DNA of 64,000 nt from JAGVSZ01 sp963716855 (GCA_963716855.1 CAVQUV010000032.1:124001-188000); one strand, 5' to 3'. Shown: positions 8,764 to 17,756, counted from the stretch's first letter. A program made the numbers and translations. The notes: a model not told the origin generated them from the sequence alone.

Positions 8764-9981
8764 GTGCTCTACGAACTGCACGAAATGCAACACGCGCTGC
8801 TCGCCCCGTGGAACGTCTGGGCGAAAACGCACCACGAGCTGTTCTCGCACCCCTTCAGCCCGCTCACGTATGCGCCCGGGGCGAAGCGCGTGGCGGCCTC
8901 CGCGGACCTGATGCATCGCCTGACCAAGCGCTACGACAAGCCCGAGTTCGGGCTCGACCATACGCTCATCGACGGCGCGGAGGTGGCGGTCACCGAGCGC
9001 GTCACCGTGCGCAAGCCGTTCTGCCGCCTCCTGCACTTCGAGCGCGCCGCGACGCGCAACGACCCGGTGGTGCTGCTGGTCGCGCCGCTCTCCGGCCACT
9101 TCGCCACGCTGCTGCGCGATACCGTACGCGCGCTCGCGCCCGACCACGAGGTCTACGTCACCGACTGGGCGGACGCGAAGCTGGTGCCGATCTCCGAGGG
9201 CGCGTTCCACCTCGACGACTACGTCGACTACGTGCGCGAGTTCATCCGCCATCTCGGGCCGTCGGTGCACGTGATATCGGTCTGCCAGCCGACGGTGCCG
9301 GTGCTCGCGGCGGTGGCGCTGATGGCGGCCGACGGCGAGGCGGTGCAGCCGCGCACGATGACGATGATGGGCGGGCCGATCGACGCGCGCCGCAGCCCGA
9401 CCGGGGTCACCAACCTCGCGCTCAAGCATCCGCTCTCGTGGTTCGACCGCCGCCTGATCCAGCGCGTGCCCGCGAAGTACCCCGGCTTCATGCGCCGCGT
9501 CTATCCCGGCTTCCTGCAGCACGCCGGGTTCGTCGCGATGAACCCCGACCGCCACGCCGACGCGCACTGGGACTACTACCTGCATCTCGTGGCCGGCGAC
9601 GGCGACAGCGCCGATTCGCACCGCCGCTTCTACGACGAGTACAACGCGGTGCTCGACATGCCGGCCGAGTACTACCTCGACACGATCCGCACCGTTTTCC
9701 AGGAGTTCGCCCTGGCGCAGGGCACGATGCGGGTGCGCGGCCAGCCGGTGCGGCCGGAAGCGGTCACGAAGACCGCGCTCTTCACCATCGAGGGCGCGCT
9801 CGACGACATCTCCGGCAACGGCCAGACCGAGGCCGCGCAGGCGCTGTGCGCCGGCATTCCCGCGAAGCGCCGCGAGCACTATCTCGTGCCGAACGTCGGC
9901 CACTACGGCATCTTCAGCGGCCGCAAGTGGCGCGAGGCGATCGCGCCGCGGATCCGGGAGTTCATCCGGCGGCACGCCTGA
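8764..9981 (+). CDS. phaZ: Intracellular polyhydroxybutyrate depolymerase
   Basis: A 405-residue alpha/beta-hydrolase of the intracellular PHB depolymerase family, which breaks down stored polyhydroxybutyrate granules in the cytoplasm. The N-terminus (MLYELHEMQHALLAPWNVWA) is characteristic of the family. The nucleophile elbow reads VISVCQPTVP with Cys174, as in the thiol-type PhaZa1 of Ralstonia, rather than a serine lipase box. The C-terminal histidine is probably in VPNVGHYGIFSG. The GTG start is supported by AGGAGG. No signal peptide, as expected for the intracellular type. No phaC or phasin gene is in the window. Confidence 0.92.
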   Translation: MLYELHEMQHALLAPWNVWAKTHHELFSHPFSPLTYAPGAKRVAASADLMHRLTKRYDKPEFGLDHTLIDGAEVAVTERVTVRKPFCRLLHFERAATRNDPVVLLVAPLSGHFATLLRDTVRALAPDHEVYVTDWADAKLVPISEGAFHLDDYVDYVREFIRHLGPSVHVISVCQPTVPVLAAVALMAADGEAVQPRTMTMMGGPIDARRSPTGVTNLALKHPLSWFDRRLIQRVPAKYPGFMRRVYPGFLQHAGFVAMNPDRHADAHWDYYLHLVAGDGDSADSHRRFYDEYNAVLDMPAEYYLDTIRTVFQEFALAQGTMRVRGQPVRPEAVTKTALFTIEGALDDISGNGQTEAAQALCAGIPAKRREHYLVPNVGHYGIFSGRKWREAIAPRIREFIRRHA

Positions 9982-10127
9982 GACGGGAATCGCTGCCCGG
10001 GCGGCGATCCAAATGACATCGGGGAGCACGCTGCGGCTGTGCCCCCTCGTAGCGTAACGACCAGCGGCTTAACCCCACCCGCGGCTGCGGGCCGTTAGAG
10101 CTTCCGGGACACCCACCCGGAGGCCTT

Positions 10128-13022
10128 ATGACCGCGCTTCGCGCGGCGCTCGTCGCGCCGCTCCTGCTCCTACTTGCGCTGCCTGCGGCTGCGCAGCACG
10201 TCACGCCCCGTCCGCGCCTCGCGATATCCACGCCGGTCGAACAGCCGGTGGTCCTTCAATCGGTGCGCATCGCGGCCGAGATCGGCGCGGGGCTCGCGTT
10301 GACGAGCGTCGAGCTGACGTTCTACAACCCCAACCGCCGCGTCCTCGAGGGCGAGCTGCAGTTCCCGCTCCTGGACGGACAGACGGTGGTCGGCATGGCC
10401 ATGGAGATCGACGGCAAGCTGCGCGAAGCGGTGCCGGTCGAGAAGGCGCGCGGGCAGATGGTCTTCGAGGACGTCACGCGCCAACGCATCGACCCCGCGC
10501 TGCTCGAGGCGACGCGGGGCAACAACTACAAGCTGCGCGTCTACCCGATTCTTCCCGAGCGCACCAAGCAGGTCGTCATCCGCTACAGCGAGTCGCTGAA
10601 GGCGGCCGGCGGCGGGCGCGCCTATCGCGTGCCGCTCGACTACGCCGAGCGGGTGCCGTCCTTCTCGCTGCGCATCGCCGTGCACGGGCAACCCGCGCGG
10701 CCGACGGTGGTGCGCGGGATCGCGGACGGGCTCGCGTTCGCCCGCGACGGCGAGCGCTGGCAGGCCCGCGCCGAGCGCAGCGACTTCGTCGGGCGCGGGC
10801 TGCTCGAGCTCGCCCTGCCCGCGGTTGCCGGCCCGCAGGTCGTCACGCAGCAGTTCGAGGGCCGGCGCTACTTCTACGCCGAGGTTCCGGTCGCGACGAG
10901 CCGCGCGCCGCGCATGCCGCCGGGCGTCGTCGGGATCGTCTGGGACGCGTCGGGATCCGGCGCGGCGCGCGACCGCGCGCGCGAATTCGCGCTGCTCGAC
11001 GCCTACTTTGGACGGCTGCGCAACGCCGAAGTGCGCCTGGTGCTCCTGCGGGAGCGCGCCGCCGCGCCGCAGGTTTTCCGCGTTGCAGGCGGCGACTGGA
11101 GCGCGCTGCGCAAGGCGCTCGAGGCGACTCCGTACGACGGCGCGACCAACCTCGGCGCGTTCCTTCCCGAGCCCGAAGTGGGGGAGTACCTGCTCTTCAG
11201 CGACGGCCTCGCCAACTTCGGCGACGCGCCGTTTCCGCAAGTGCGTGTCCCGGTTTACGCGATCTCCGCCGCAACAAAGGCGGATCCGTCGCGGCTGCGG
11301 CACATCGCGCACGCAAACGGCGGGAAGTTCATCGATCTCGCCGCCGCTGCGCCGCGGGCCGCCGCCGCGGCACTCCTCGCCGAGTCGTCGCGACTCGTCG
11401 AGCTGACCGGCGACGGCGTCACGGAGCTGGTCGCGGCGTCGCCGCATCCCGAGCAGGGCCGCGTCCTCGTGGCGGGCGTGCTCACCGAGCCGTCCGGTGC
11501 CCTGCGCCTCGCGCTCGGCCGCGACGGCGCGCCGCGCACGACGCTCCAGGTCCCGATCGCGGGCGATCGCACCGACACGCCGCTCGCGGCCGCGCAGTGG
11601 GCGCGCCTGCGCATCGCGTCGCTCGAGGGCGAGCACGAGCTGAACAAGGGCGCGATCCGGCGGCTCGGCAAGGCGTTCGGGCTGGTCACGCGCGAGACCT
11701 CGCTCATCGTGCTCGACCGCGTCGAGGACTACGCGCGCTTCGAGATCGTCCCGCCGCCCGAGCTGACGGCGGAGTACCAGCGGCTGGTCGGCGTCCTCGC
11801 GCAACGCAAGCGCGTCGAGGAGGGGGTGCAGCTCGAGCGCGTGGTCGCGATGCTGCGCGAGAAGGAGGCGTGGTGGCAGCGCGAATTTCCGATGGGCGCC
11901 CGGCCGGTGGTGAAGTCCGAACCCGCGCAGAACGTCGCGCCCCGGGCGCTGCGCGACAGCGCCCAGCTGGAGCGGCGGGCCGACTCTGAGCGTGCGGCGC
12001 AGGGTTCCCTGGCGGCGGCGCCCGCTCCGGCGGCAGCCCCGCCGGCCCGCCTCGCTGCAGAAGCCGTGGCGAAGCGCGCGGACCGCGCCGCCCCGGGGGG
12101 AATCGCGATCCAGCTCAAGCGCTGGACGCCCGATGCGCCGTACATCGCGCGGCTGCGCGAGGCGCCGGCCGCGGACCTGTATCGCGTCTACCTCGACGAG
12201 CGGCCGGGCTACGGCGCGAGCACCGCGTTCTTCCTCGACGCGGCCGACCAGTTCTTCGAGAAGGGCCTGCGCGAGCTCGGCGTGCGCGTGCTGACCAACC
12301 TCGCCGAGATGGACCTCGAGAACCGGCACGTCCTGCGCATCCTCGGCTACCGGCTGGTGCAGGCGGGCGAGGCGCGGCTCGCGTTGCCGGTGTTCCGGCG
12401 CGTGCTGGAGCTCGCGCCGGAGGAGCCGCAGTCCTATCGCGATCTCGGCCTAGCGTACGCCGCGGACGGCCAGCCGCAGAAGGCGGTCGACCTGCTCTAC
12501 GAAGTGGTCGCGCGGCCGTGGCACGGCCGGTTCCCGGAAGTGGAGCTGATCGCGGCTGCCGAGCTGAATGCCCTCGTCGCGACCTCCGCAATCCCGCTCG
12601 ACACGAGTCGCTTCGACCCGCGGGTGCTCAAGAACCTACCCGTGGATCTGCGCGTCGTGCTCACCTGGGACGCGGACAACACCGACATCGACCTGTGGGT
12701 CACCGATCCGAACGGCGAGCGCGCGTACTACGGCAACCCGCTGACCTACCAGGGCGGGCGGATGTCGCGCGACTTCACCGGCGGGTACGGGCCGGAGGAG
12801 TTCTCGCTGAAGCAGGCGAAGCCGGGGAAGTACACGATCCAGGCGAACTTCTACGGCCACCGCCAGCAGATCGTCGCCGGCGCGACGACGCTGCAGGTGA
12901 AGCTGCAGACCCGCTTCGGCACGCGCGAGGTCGAGGAGCGGATCGTCACGCTGCGCCTGCAGAGCCGCGGCGGAATGGTGGCGGTCGGCGAGTTCGAAGT
13001 GGGTGCGGGGCGCGCGCAGTAG
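10128..13022 (+). CDS. Secreted VIT / vWA-like / TPR / DUF2135 protein
   Basis: A 964-residue exported protein. Residues 1-22 are a signal peptide ending in AAAQ. A VIT domain follows (about 25-160; ELTFYNPNRRVLEGELQFPL). A von Willebrand-A-like region (about 265-420) has a partial MIDAS motif DASGSG near residue 273. A low-complexity Ala/Pro linker follows, then TPR-like helices (about 740-800) and a DUF2135 domain (about 838-944; DNTDIDLWVTDPNGE), which often binds Ca through its Asp-rich loop. GGAGG precedes the ATG. The role is probably periplasmic or surface scaffolding; the true function is unknown. Confidence 0.8.
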   Translation: MTALRAALVAPLLLLLALPAAAQHVTPRPRLAISTPVEQPVVLQSVRIAAEIGAGLALTSVELTFYNPNRRVLEGELQFPLLDGQTVVGMAMEIDGKLREAVPVEKARGQMVFEDVTRQRIDPALLEATRGNNYKLRVYPILPERTKQVVIRYSESLKAAGGGRAYRVPLDYAERVPSFSLRIAVHGQPARPTVVRGIADGLAFARDGERWQARAERSDFVGRGLLELALPAVAGPQVVTQQFEGRRYFYAEVPVATSRAPRMPPGVVGIVWDASGSGAARDRAREFALLDAYFGRLRNAEVRLVLLRERAAAPQVFRVAGGDWSALRKALEATPYDGATNLGAFLPEPEVGEYLLFSDGLANFGDAPFPQVRVPVYAISAATKADPSRLRHIAHANGGKFIDLAAAAPRAAAAALLAESSRLVELTGDGVTELVAASPHPEQGRVLVAGVLTEPSGALRLALGRDGAPRTTLQVPIAGDRTDTPLAAAQWARLRIASLEGEHELNKGAIRRLGKAFGLVTRETSLIVLDRVEDYARFEIVPPPELTAEYQRLVGVLAQRKRVEEGVQLERVVAMLREKEAWWQREFPMGARPVVKSEPAQNVAPRALRDSAQLERRADSERAAQGSLAAAPAPAAAPPARLAAEAVAKRADRAAPGGIAIQLKRWTPDAPYIARLREAPAADLYRVYLDERPGYGASTAFFLDAADQFFEKGLRELGVRVLTNLAEMDLENRHVLRILGYRLVQAGEARLALPVFRRVLELAPEEPQSYRDLGLAYAADGQPQKAVDLLYEVVARPWHGRFPEVELIAAAELNALVATSAIPLDTSRFDPRVLKNLPVDLRVVLTWDADNTDIDLWVTDPNGERAYYGNPLTYQGGRMSRDFTGGYGPEEFSLKQAKPGKYTIQANFYGHRQQIVAGATTLQVKLQTRFGTREVEERIVTLRLQSRGGMVAVGEFEVGAGRAQ

Positions 13023-13059
13023 ACAGACCCGCGGGCAGGATGGTAAGTGTCGCATCGTC

Positions 13060-13530
13060 ATGTCGAGCGACCGCTGCGAGTGCAACCGCCTGCGTCGGGG
13101 CTTCATCCTGGGCGCCGCGGGGCTGCTCCTGATCCCCGCGGCGCGCGCCCAGGGACGGGACCTGCGGCCCATCGCCCAGCCCGAGAGCCCGACGCGCGAA
13201 GCCTTCATGCGCCGCGCGCTCGAGATGCAGCGGATCTCGGTCGAGCGCGGCGACCAGGCCTACGGCGCGGTGGTCGTGAAGGACGGCAGGATCGTGGGCG
13301 AGGGGATCAGCGCGGTGATCACCGCGAACGACCCGACCGCGCACGCGGAGATGCAGGGTATCCGGGACGCCGCGCGACGGCTCGCCACGCGCGACCTGGC
13401 GGGGTGCGAGATGTACGGCACCTCGCGCGCCTGCCCGATGTGCGAGGCCGGCGCGTACTGGGCGCGCGTATCGCGGATGTACTACGGCGAGGGGATCGCG
13501 GACGCGGGGGCGCCGCGGCTTTCCCGCTAA
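13060..13530 (+). CDS. Nucleoside/cytidine deaminase-like protein with possible Tat signal
   Basis: A 156-residue protein of the CDA/CMP-deaminase zinc fold. The AHAEM motif carries the zinc histidine and catalytic glutamate. RACPMCEAGA carries the two zinc cysteines. Before the domain is a stretch NRLRRGFILGAAGLLLIPAARAQ, a twin-arginine-like signal with an AxA cleavage site, suggesting export as a folded metalloprotein. Most deaminases of this fold are cytoplasmic guanine/tRNA/cytosine deaminases, so the substrate is open. Its TAA overlaps the stop of the convergent lipoprotein gene. Confidence 0.75.
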   Translation: MSSDRCECNRLRRGFILGAAGLLLIPAARAQGRDLRPIAQPESPTREAFMRRALEMQRISVERGDQAYGAVVVKDGRIVGEGISAVITANDPTAHAEMQGIRDAARRLATRDLAGCEMYGTSRACPMCEAGAYWARVSRMYYGEGIADAGAPRLSR

Positions 13531-14138
13531 AGAAGCTTCCGCGCCGCGAGCGCCTCGATCATGGTGCGCGCGAAGTCGTCGGAATCCTTCTGCGGATTGC
13601 TCGGCGCGAAGATCTCGCTCTGCGCGGTCCACACCGGCTGATCGCTCTTCACCGAGAAGAGGCGACTCTCGACGAACACCTCGTCGTACTGGAACACCGC
13701 CGGCGGCGCCGCGTAGCCCATGTACAGCGGCCCGCCCCACGCTGCGCCGTAATAGCCGTAGGCGCCGCCGAACATGACCGGCCCGGTCGGCACCACCTCG
13801 GTGCGCTTCTCGACCCTGAGAACGCGGGCAATGAACACCGAATCGGCGCGCGCCTCGCGCACCGCCTTCTCGTAGCGGTCGCGCGGCGCGAGGCCGTCCT
13901 CGGGCACCAGCGTGTAGCTCTGGACGCACTCGACCGCGCGCGCCCTGAGCTGGGTGCAGAACGCATCCTCGAACACCCGGCGCACCGTGCCCTCGCGCGT
14001 GACGCCGATCACGAAGACTCGTTTCATCGGGCCGCCGGTGTAGGCCGGGTCCTGCCACTGCTGCAGGATCTTCGTCGGCCCCGCGCAGCCGGCGAGCGCG
14101 ATGGCGGCGAACAGGCAGATCCGGGTTGCGAGGCGCAT
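13527..14138 (-). CDS. Hypothetical lipoprotein
   Basis: A 203-residue putative outer-membrane or periplasmic lipoprotein. The start at MRLATRICL gives a short hydrophobic signal and a lipobox LAGC, with cysteine as the first mature residue. The mature part has an alpha/beta character (MKRVFVIGVTREGTVRRVFED) similar in feel to DUF4136-type lipoproteins and contains a Gly/Tyr-rich patch (FGGAYGYYGAAWGGP). I do not recognise a defined family. It is the last gene of a minus-strand run with the DUF6644 and DUF6152 genes. Confidence 0.7.
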   Translation of the reverse strand: MRLATRICLFAAIALAGCAGPTKILQQWQDPAYTGGPMKRVFVIGVTREGTVRRVFEDAFCTQLRARAVECVQSYTLVPEDGLAPRDRYEKAVREARADSVFIARVLRVEKRTEVVPTGPVMFGGAYGYYGAAWGGPLYMGYAAPPAVFQYDEVFVESRLFSVKSDQPVWTAQSEIFAPSNPQKDSDDFARTMIEALAARKLL

Positions 14139-14169
14139 CAAAGCTTCTCCGCGCGGGGGCTCGCGCCGA

Positions 14170-14655
14170 TTATAGGTAGGCAATCAGGCGTCCGCAGCTG
14201 ATCACGCCGAGCCAGATCGCGAGCGAGAGCAGGGCCGAGGCTTTCGCTGCGTGCGGCGTCGGCTGGTGCTGGTCCCACGTCGAGACCGAGCGGTACACGC
14301 CGTTGTGGAACGCGAGCGCGTTGACGCCCGCGAACGCGATCAGCAGTAGCTTGACGCGGAACGCCGGGTTGCCGGCGAAGTCGGTCGCGTGCGCCGACAG
14401 CATCGCGACGCCGCTCGGTACGATCAGCAGCAGCGCGACCCAGGACCACGGCAGCAGGTGCCGCTCGAGCGAGCGGACCGACACCGTGTGCGAGAAGCCG
14501 AGCAGCCGCAGATCGAAGAGCACCACCGACCCGAAGAAGGTCGCGATCCCGACGATGTGGACGATCTCGACGATCGGGTAGGTCCACAGCGAGTGCCGCA
14601 TCACCTCGGCGAGGGACGAGTGCTCGAGTACCGAGAGCCATTCCGCGATATCCAT
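14170..14655 (-). CDS. DUF6644-like membrane protein
   Basis: A 161-residue membrane protein with about four transmembrane helices (roughly 25-47, 67-90, 100-118, 138-158). The conserved-looking segment IVEIVHIVGIATFFGSVVLFDLRLLG is typical of a small uncharacterised family that I recall as DUF6644 and that often sits beside DUF6152 proteins, as here. The histidines in the first helix (VEIVHIVG) and in LAFHNG could bind a metal or haem, but this is inference. Confidence 0.65.
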   Translation of the reverse strand: MDIAEWLSVLEHSSLAEVMRHSLWTYPIVEIVHIVGIATFFGSVVLFDLRLLGFSHTVSVRSLERHLLPWSWVALLLIVPSGVAMLSAHATDFAGNPAFRVKLLLIAFAGVNALAFHNGVYRSVSTWDQHQPTPHAAKASALLSLAIWLGVISCGRLIAYL

Positions 14656-14748
14656 GCTGTCCGGCCGCGCGGGACTCGCGCGCTCGCTCCTCCTCTTTGC
14701 GCCGCGGGGCGGGGGGCTTCTCGGGCGACCCCCTCGACCGGCCGCGCG

Positions 14749-15096
14749 CTACCTCAGCTCGACCGTCTTCCCGTCGATCGTGATGCGCTCGGCGCGCATC
14801 TCGTCAGGCTTGTTGCGGTTGGGGTAGCCGACCACCGTGGCGGTGTTGCCCACCTTGAGCGCTTCCTTCGGGAGGCCGCGGTTCTCCATGCGCGAGGGCG
14901 GCGCGAGCACCGCGTTCCAGGTCTTGGCCGGCGTCTGCAGCCGGATATGACCGTGCGGATGCTCGTAGCCCGACTCGACGATCTTGCCGGTGAGGGTGAG
15001 GGGCTGCGCGCTGTCGTATTCGCTCCAGCCGTGGTGCGGCAGGGCCGGGACGGCGAACGCGGCGAGCGCGAGCGCTGCGAACAGATTCTTCTTCAT
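14749..15096 (-). CDS. Secreted DUF6152-like protein
   Basis: A 115-residue exported protein. MKKNLFAALALAAFAVPALPHH is a signal peptide, and the His-His after the cleavage region recurs in this family (HHGWSEYDSAQPLTLTG). The mature domain is a small beta-rich fold (GKIVESGYEHPHGHIRL) with several histidines, suggesting metal binding in the periplasm. It is placed first in a likely operon with the DUF6644 membrane protein and the lipoprotein. An upstream ATG would add 13 residues before the signal, so MKKN was preferred. Confidence 0.7.
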   Translation of the reverse strand: MKKNLFAALALAAFAVPALPHHGWSEYDSAQPLTLTGKIVESGYEHPHGHIRLQTPAKTWNAVLAPPSRMENRGLPKEALKVGNTATVVGYPNRNKPDEMRAERITIDGKTVELR

Positions 15097-15177
15097 TGCG
15101 AGCCGCCGCGAGAATCGACCGGGCGCACTATGCACCGCGAGGATGAAAATTTCAACCGCATCTAGAATCGGGTCACC

Positions 15178-15849
15178 ATGCGCGCCGCGCTTGTCGTCTG
15201 CCTTCTATGCTGCGCGCTCGCCGCACACGCCCAGCCGGTTGCGCCGCTCCGTATTGCCGACACCTGGCCGCTTTCCGAGGACGCGCTGCCGTACGCGGGC
15301 CCCGCACCGTCCACGCATCGGCTGCAGCTCGATCTCTTCATGTTCCGGGACACGTCATGGGAGCCGGAGCGCATCCTCGCCGCGGTGCGCGAGGCCGCCG
15401 CGATCCTCGCGCAATGCGGCATCAGGCTCGAGCGCGCGGAGCTCTACCGCTTCGAAGGCGGCGATCCCGGCCTGCGCTATCTCTCGACGCCGGTCTCGCG
15501 AGCGCTCGTGCGACGCGTGCGGCCGGCGAAGCCCGCCGTGTTCTTCGTGCGCGACACGCGCCACGTGCCGACCTTCGACGCCGAGGCGTTCGGCACCGGC
15601 AACACCGCCACCCGCCCCGAGCTCGTGTTCACCGTCTGGATGACCGCGTGGATTCGGGACCTGCCGCTCGCGCTCGCGCACGAGCTCGCGCACGTGCTCC
15701 TGGACTCGGGCGAGCACTCGATCGAGCCGGGGAATCTCATGCGCGACGAGACGGCGCCGGGCAATACGCGCCTCACGCCCGCGCAGTGCGCGAGCATGAT
15801 CGAGACGGGGGAGCGGAACGGGCTGCTTCAGCGCGAGGTCGCGCGCTGA
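15178..15849 (+). CDS. Secreted HExxH protein, putative metallopeptidase
   Basis: A 223-residue protein with a signal peptide (MRAALVVCLLCCALAAHAQ). Near residue 165-180 it has LAHELAHVLLDSGEHSIEPGNLM. HELAH is a zincin HExxH motif, followed after a short gap by EH and by NLM, which resembles a Met-turn. It could be a small periplasmic metallopeptidase or a non-catalytic relative; no family name is clear to me. The 3' end overlaps the convergent SnoaL-like gene by 22 bases. A TAGAAT close upstream might be a -10 box. Confidence 0.6.
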   Translation: MRAALVVCLLCCALAAHAQPVAPLRIADTWPLSEDALPYAGPAPSTHRLQLDLFMFRDTSWEPERILAAVREAAAILAQCGIRLERAELYRFEGGDPGLRYLSTPVSRALVRRVRPAKPAVFFVRDTRHVPTFDAEAFGTGNTATRPELVFTVWMTAWIRDLPLALAHELAHVLLDSGEHSIEPGNLMRDETAPGNTRLTPAQCASMIETGERNGLLQREVAR

Positions 15850-16334
15850 GGTCCGGCGGCGGTGCCTGCCTGCTTCTGCAGAAAGGCGTCGAGTCCGCGG
15901 CGCGCCTCCGACCGCACCCGGTTGCGCACGATCGGGGTCCAGCCGAGGAGCCATCCCGTCGCCCCGAGCGCCTGGCGCGCCCAGCGCCAGAAGCCGAAGC
16001 GGTCGACGTGGCGCACGATCAGTCCGTCGCGGAAATCGAACGTCGCGTCGATCATGTTGTGCACGCGCCGGCCGGTGGAAGAGAACGTGTAGCGCGCCTC
16101 CCAGTGCGCACGTCCGCGCGCGTCGTCGGCGCGGACGTCGCCGAACTCCAGGTCGAGATCCTTCGCGCGCGCGCACAGCATCGCCCACATCGCCCCCGCT
16201 TCGCCCCCACGCAGCTCGGGAAACACCGGGTCGGAGAACACGACCTCGGGGTGGTAGCACGCGCCCATCGTTGCGGCGTCGCGCGCCCGGAACGCACGAT
16301 AGAAGCGTTCGATCAGCGCCTCGTTCGGATGCAC
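15828..16334 (-). CDS. SnoaL/NTF2-like protein
   Basis: A 168-residue protein. The first 130 residues are the cone-shaped NTF2/SnoaL fold (IERFYRAFRARDAATMGACYHPEVVFSDPVF ... HVDRFGFWRWARQALG), found in polyketide cyclases, ketosteroid isomerases and many uncharacterised proteins. A basic C-terminal extension follows. It starts with GTG and lies five bases after the ABM gene, so it is the last member of the seven-gene minus-strand run beginning with the FAH-family gene at 20840. Reaction unknown. Confidence 0.75.
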   Translation of the reverse strand: MHPNEALIERFYRAFRARDAATMGACYHPEVVFSDPVFPELRGGEAGAMWAMLCARAKDLDLEFGDVRADDARGRAHWEARYTFSSTGRRVHNMIDATFDFRDGLIVRHVDRFGFWRWARQALGATGWLLGWTPIVRNRVRSEARRGLDAFLQKQAGTAAGPQRATSR

Positions 16335-16339
16335 GGCGC

Positions 16340-16684
16340 CTACCCGTGGCGCGCGCGGCTGTCGGCCGGCGCCTGCGCCCGGTCGGACATCGAATAGTCG
16401 CGCGCGACGGTGGCCACGCGCAGCCGGTAGTCGCTGAAGACGCCGCCGCGCCCGCGCGCCTGCGCGGCGCGGTGGCCTTCGAGCTCACGCCAGCGCCGCA
16501 CCGCCTCCTCGTCCCGCCAGAACGAGAGCGAGAGCACCTTGCCCTCGTTGGTGAGGCTCGCGAAGCGCTCGATCGAGAGGAAGCCGTCGGTCTTCTCGAG
16601 CTCGGGCCGCAGGCTCGCGGCGAGGTCGAGATACTCCTGCTTGCGGCCGGGTGCCGGGGTCACTTCGAAGATGACGGCGATCAT
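16340..16684 (-). CDS. Antibiotic biosynthesis monooxygenase (ABM) domain protein
   Basis: A 114-residue ferredoxin-like ABM protein (MIAVIFEVTPAPGRKQEYLDLAASLRPEL ... LSLSFWRDEEAVRRWRELEGHRAAQ). Small ABM proteins act as cofactor-free oxygenases or haem-degrading enzymes; many have no known substrate. A perfect AAGGAGGT precedes the ATG. The tail after residue 95 is hydrophilic and variable. It is part of the minus-strand run between the DUF1648 and SnoaL-like genes. Confidence 0.8.
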   Translation of the reverse strand: MIAVIFEVTPAPGRKQEYLDLAASLRPELEKTDGFLSIERFASLTNEGKVLSLSFWRDEEAVRRWRELEGHRAAQARGRGGVFSDYRLRVATVARDYSMSDRAQAPADSRARHG

Positions 16685-16694
16685 TGAAACCTCC

Positions 16695-17195
16695 TTACGA
16701 GCGAATGCGCGGAAACCTCCTGAAGATCGCGACGAGCCAGAAGACGAACGCCGCGGCGAAGCCTGCCATCATCCAGAGGAAGAGCCCTTCGTCGAGCCGC
16801 GGCGGCGTCGACGCGCTCGCGCGCAGGATCAGCAGGTGCACGCCCGCGACCATCAGGACGATCACGCAGCCCAGCCAGCAACCGTGCCGGCCCAGGAACG
16901 CGAGCGTCGCGTCGCGCCGCTCGGGCGCGAGCCAATGGTCGCGGTTTGGCATGTTGACGAGCCGCGGCGCCAGGCGCGGCAGCCAGCCTATCGCGCCGAC
17001 CATCGCGAGCGGCAGTCCCACGGTGAACGCCAGCATGAACTTCGTATAGCCCCCGCGCGTCATCCAGCCGTCGGGCACGCCACCGGCGCCGAAGTGCGTC
17101 GGGATGCGGTCCGGCAACAGGCCGACGGTTGCGAACAGCAGCGCCGTCGCGCCGGCGAGCAGCGCGACGAAGAGCGCGAGCGGCGCGCGATTCAC
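16695..17195 (-). CDS. DUF1648 membrane protein
   Basis: A 166-residue membrane protein with four predicted helices. The N-terminus (LLPDRIPTHFGAGGVPDGWMTRGGYT) is the DUF1648 signature: a conserved PxHFxxxGxxD element after the first helix, also seen in SdpI-type immunity/signalling proteins. Function unknown here. GTG start; it lies 10 bases after the DoxX stop codon. Confidence 0.75.
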   Translation of the reverse strand: MNRAPLALFVALLAGATALLFATVGLLPDRIPTHFGAGGVPDGWMTRGGYTKFMLAFTVGLPLAMVGAIGWLPRLAPRLVNMPNRDHWLAPERRDATLAFLGRHGCWLGCVIVLMVAGVHLLILRASASTPPRLDEGLFLWMMAGFAAAFVFWLVAIFRRFPRIRS

Positions 17196-17205
17196 GGGGC
17201 GATCG

Positions 17206-17580
17206 TCAGCTCGTGCGACCCGGCCGCAGCTTGCCGTCCATCCACACCAGCAGCAGGAGCCCTCCCAGCGTGGACATGTTCTTCAGGAAATGCAGCAGCT
17301 GGGAGTGCTGCTCGGCGGCCGGATGCGTCCAGAACGGGTGCGCCGTGAAGGCGTCCACGAGGATGAAGACGGCGAGCAGGCCGGCCACCCAGCGCATCTT
17401 CCAACCGACCATGACGAGCAGGCCGGCCACGAGCTCGAAGACGCTGAACGCAGCCGCCCCGATGGAGAAGGGTGGTCCCGGGATGACGCCGGCGAAGATG
17501 AGCAGGCGCTCGAGCCCGAGACCCACGAACACGCTCGGAATCAGGATGCGGGCGGCGAGGAACAATGCCCGGTCGATCAT
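17206..17580 (-). CDS. DoxX family membrane protein
   Basis: A 124-residue protein with four transmembrane helices and the DoxX pattern (AARILIPSVFVGLGLERLL ... FELVAGLLVMVGWKMRWVAGLLAVFILVDAFTAHPFW). DoxX-like proteins are associated with redox homeostasis or quinone-linked steps, but few have a known role. The start MIDRALF was chosen because the upstream extension is non-conserved, basic low-complexity sequence; a GGGGGG purine run lies just upstream of the ATG. Confidence 0.8.
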   Translation of the reverse strand: MIDRALFLAARILIPSVFVGLGLERLLIFAGVIPGPPFSIGAAAFSVFELVAGLLVMVGWKMRWVAGLLAVFILVDAFTAHPFWTHPAAEQHSQLLHFLKNMSTLGGLLLLVWMDGKLRPGRTS

Positions 17581-17756
17581 GATCTGCGACCCCCCTTTGT
17601 GAACAGCCGATCGGCGCAGCGCCGGCCGATGGTACCCGCTCAGGCGTCGGCCGGGTGCGCCGCGTGACCGCGGCGCCCGAGCGACATCCATTCCCGGAAT
17701 CGCCACCACGATCAGCAGGGTCGTCGCGCCTGCGGGATTGTGGCTCGCTCGACCGC

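Noticed and set aside
14389..15165. 258-codon plus-strand frame opposite the DUF6644 and DUF6152 genes
   Set aside because: Its product is charged and low complexity, while the opposite strand encodes a signal peptide and membrane helices.
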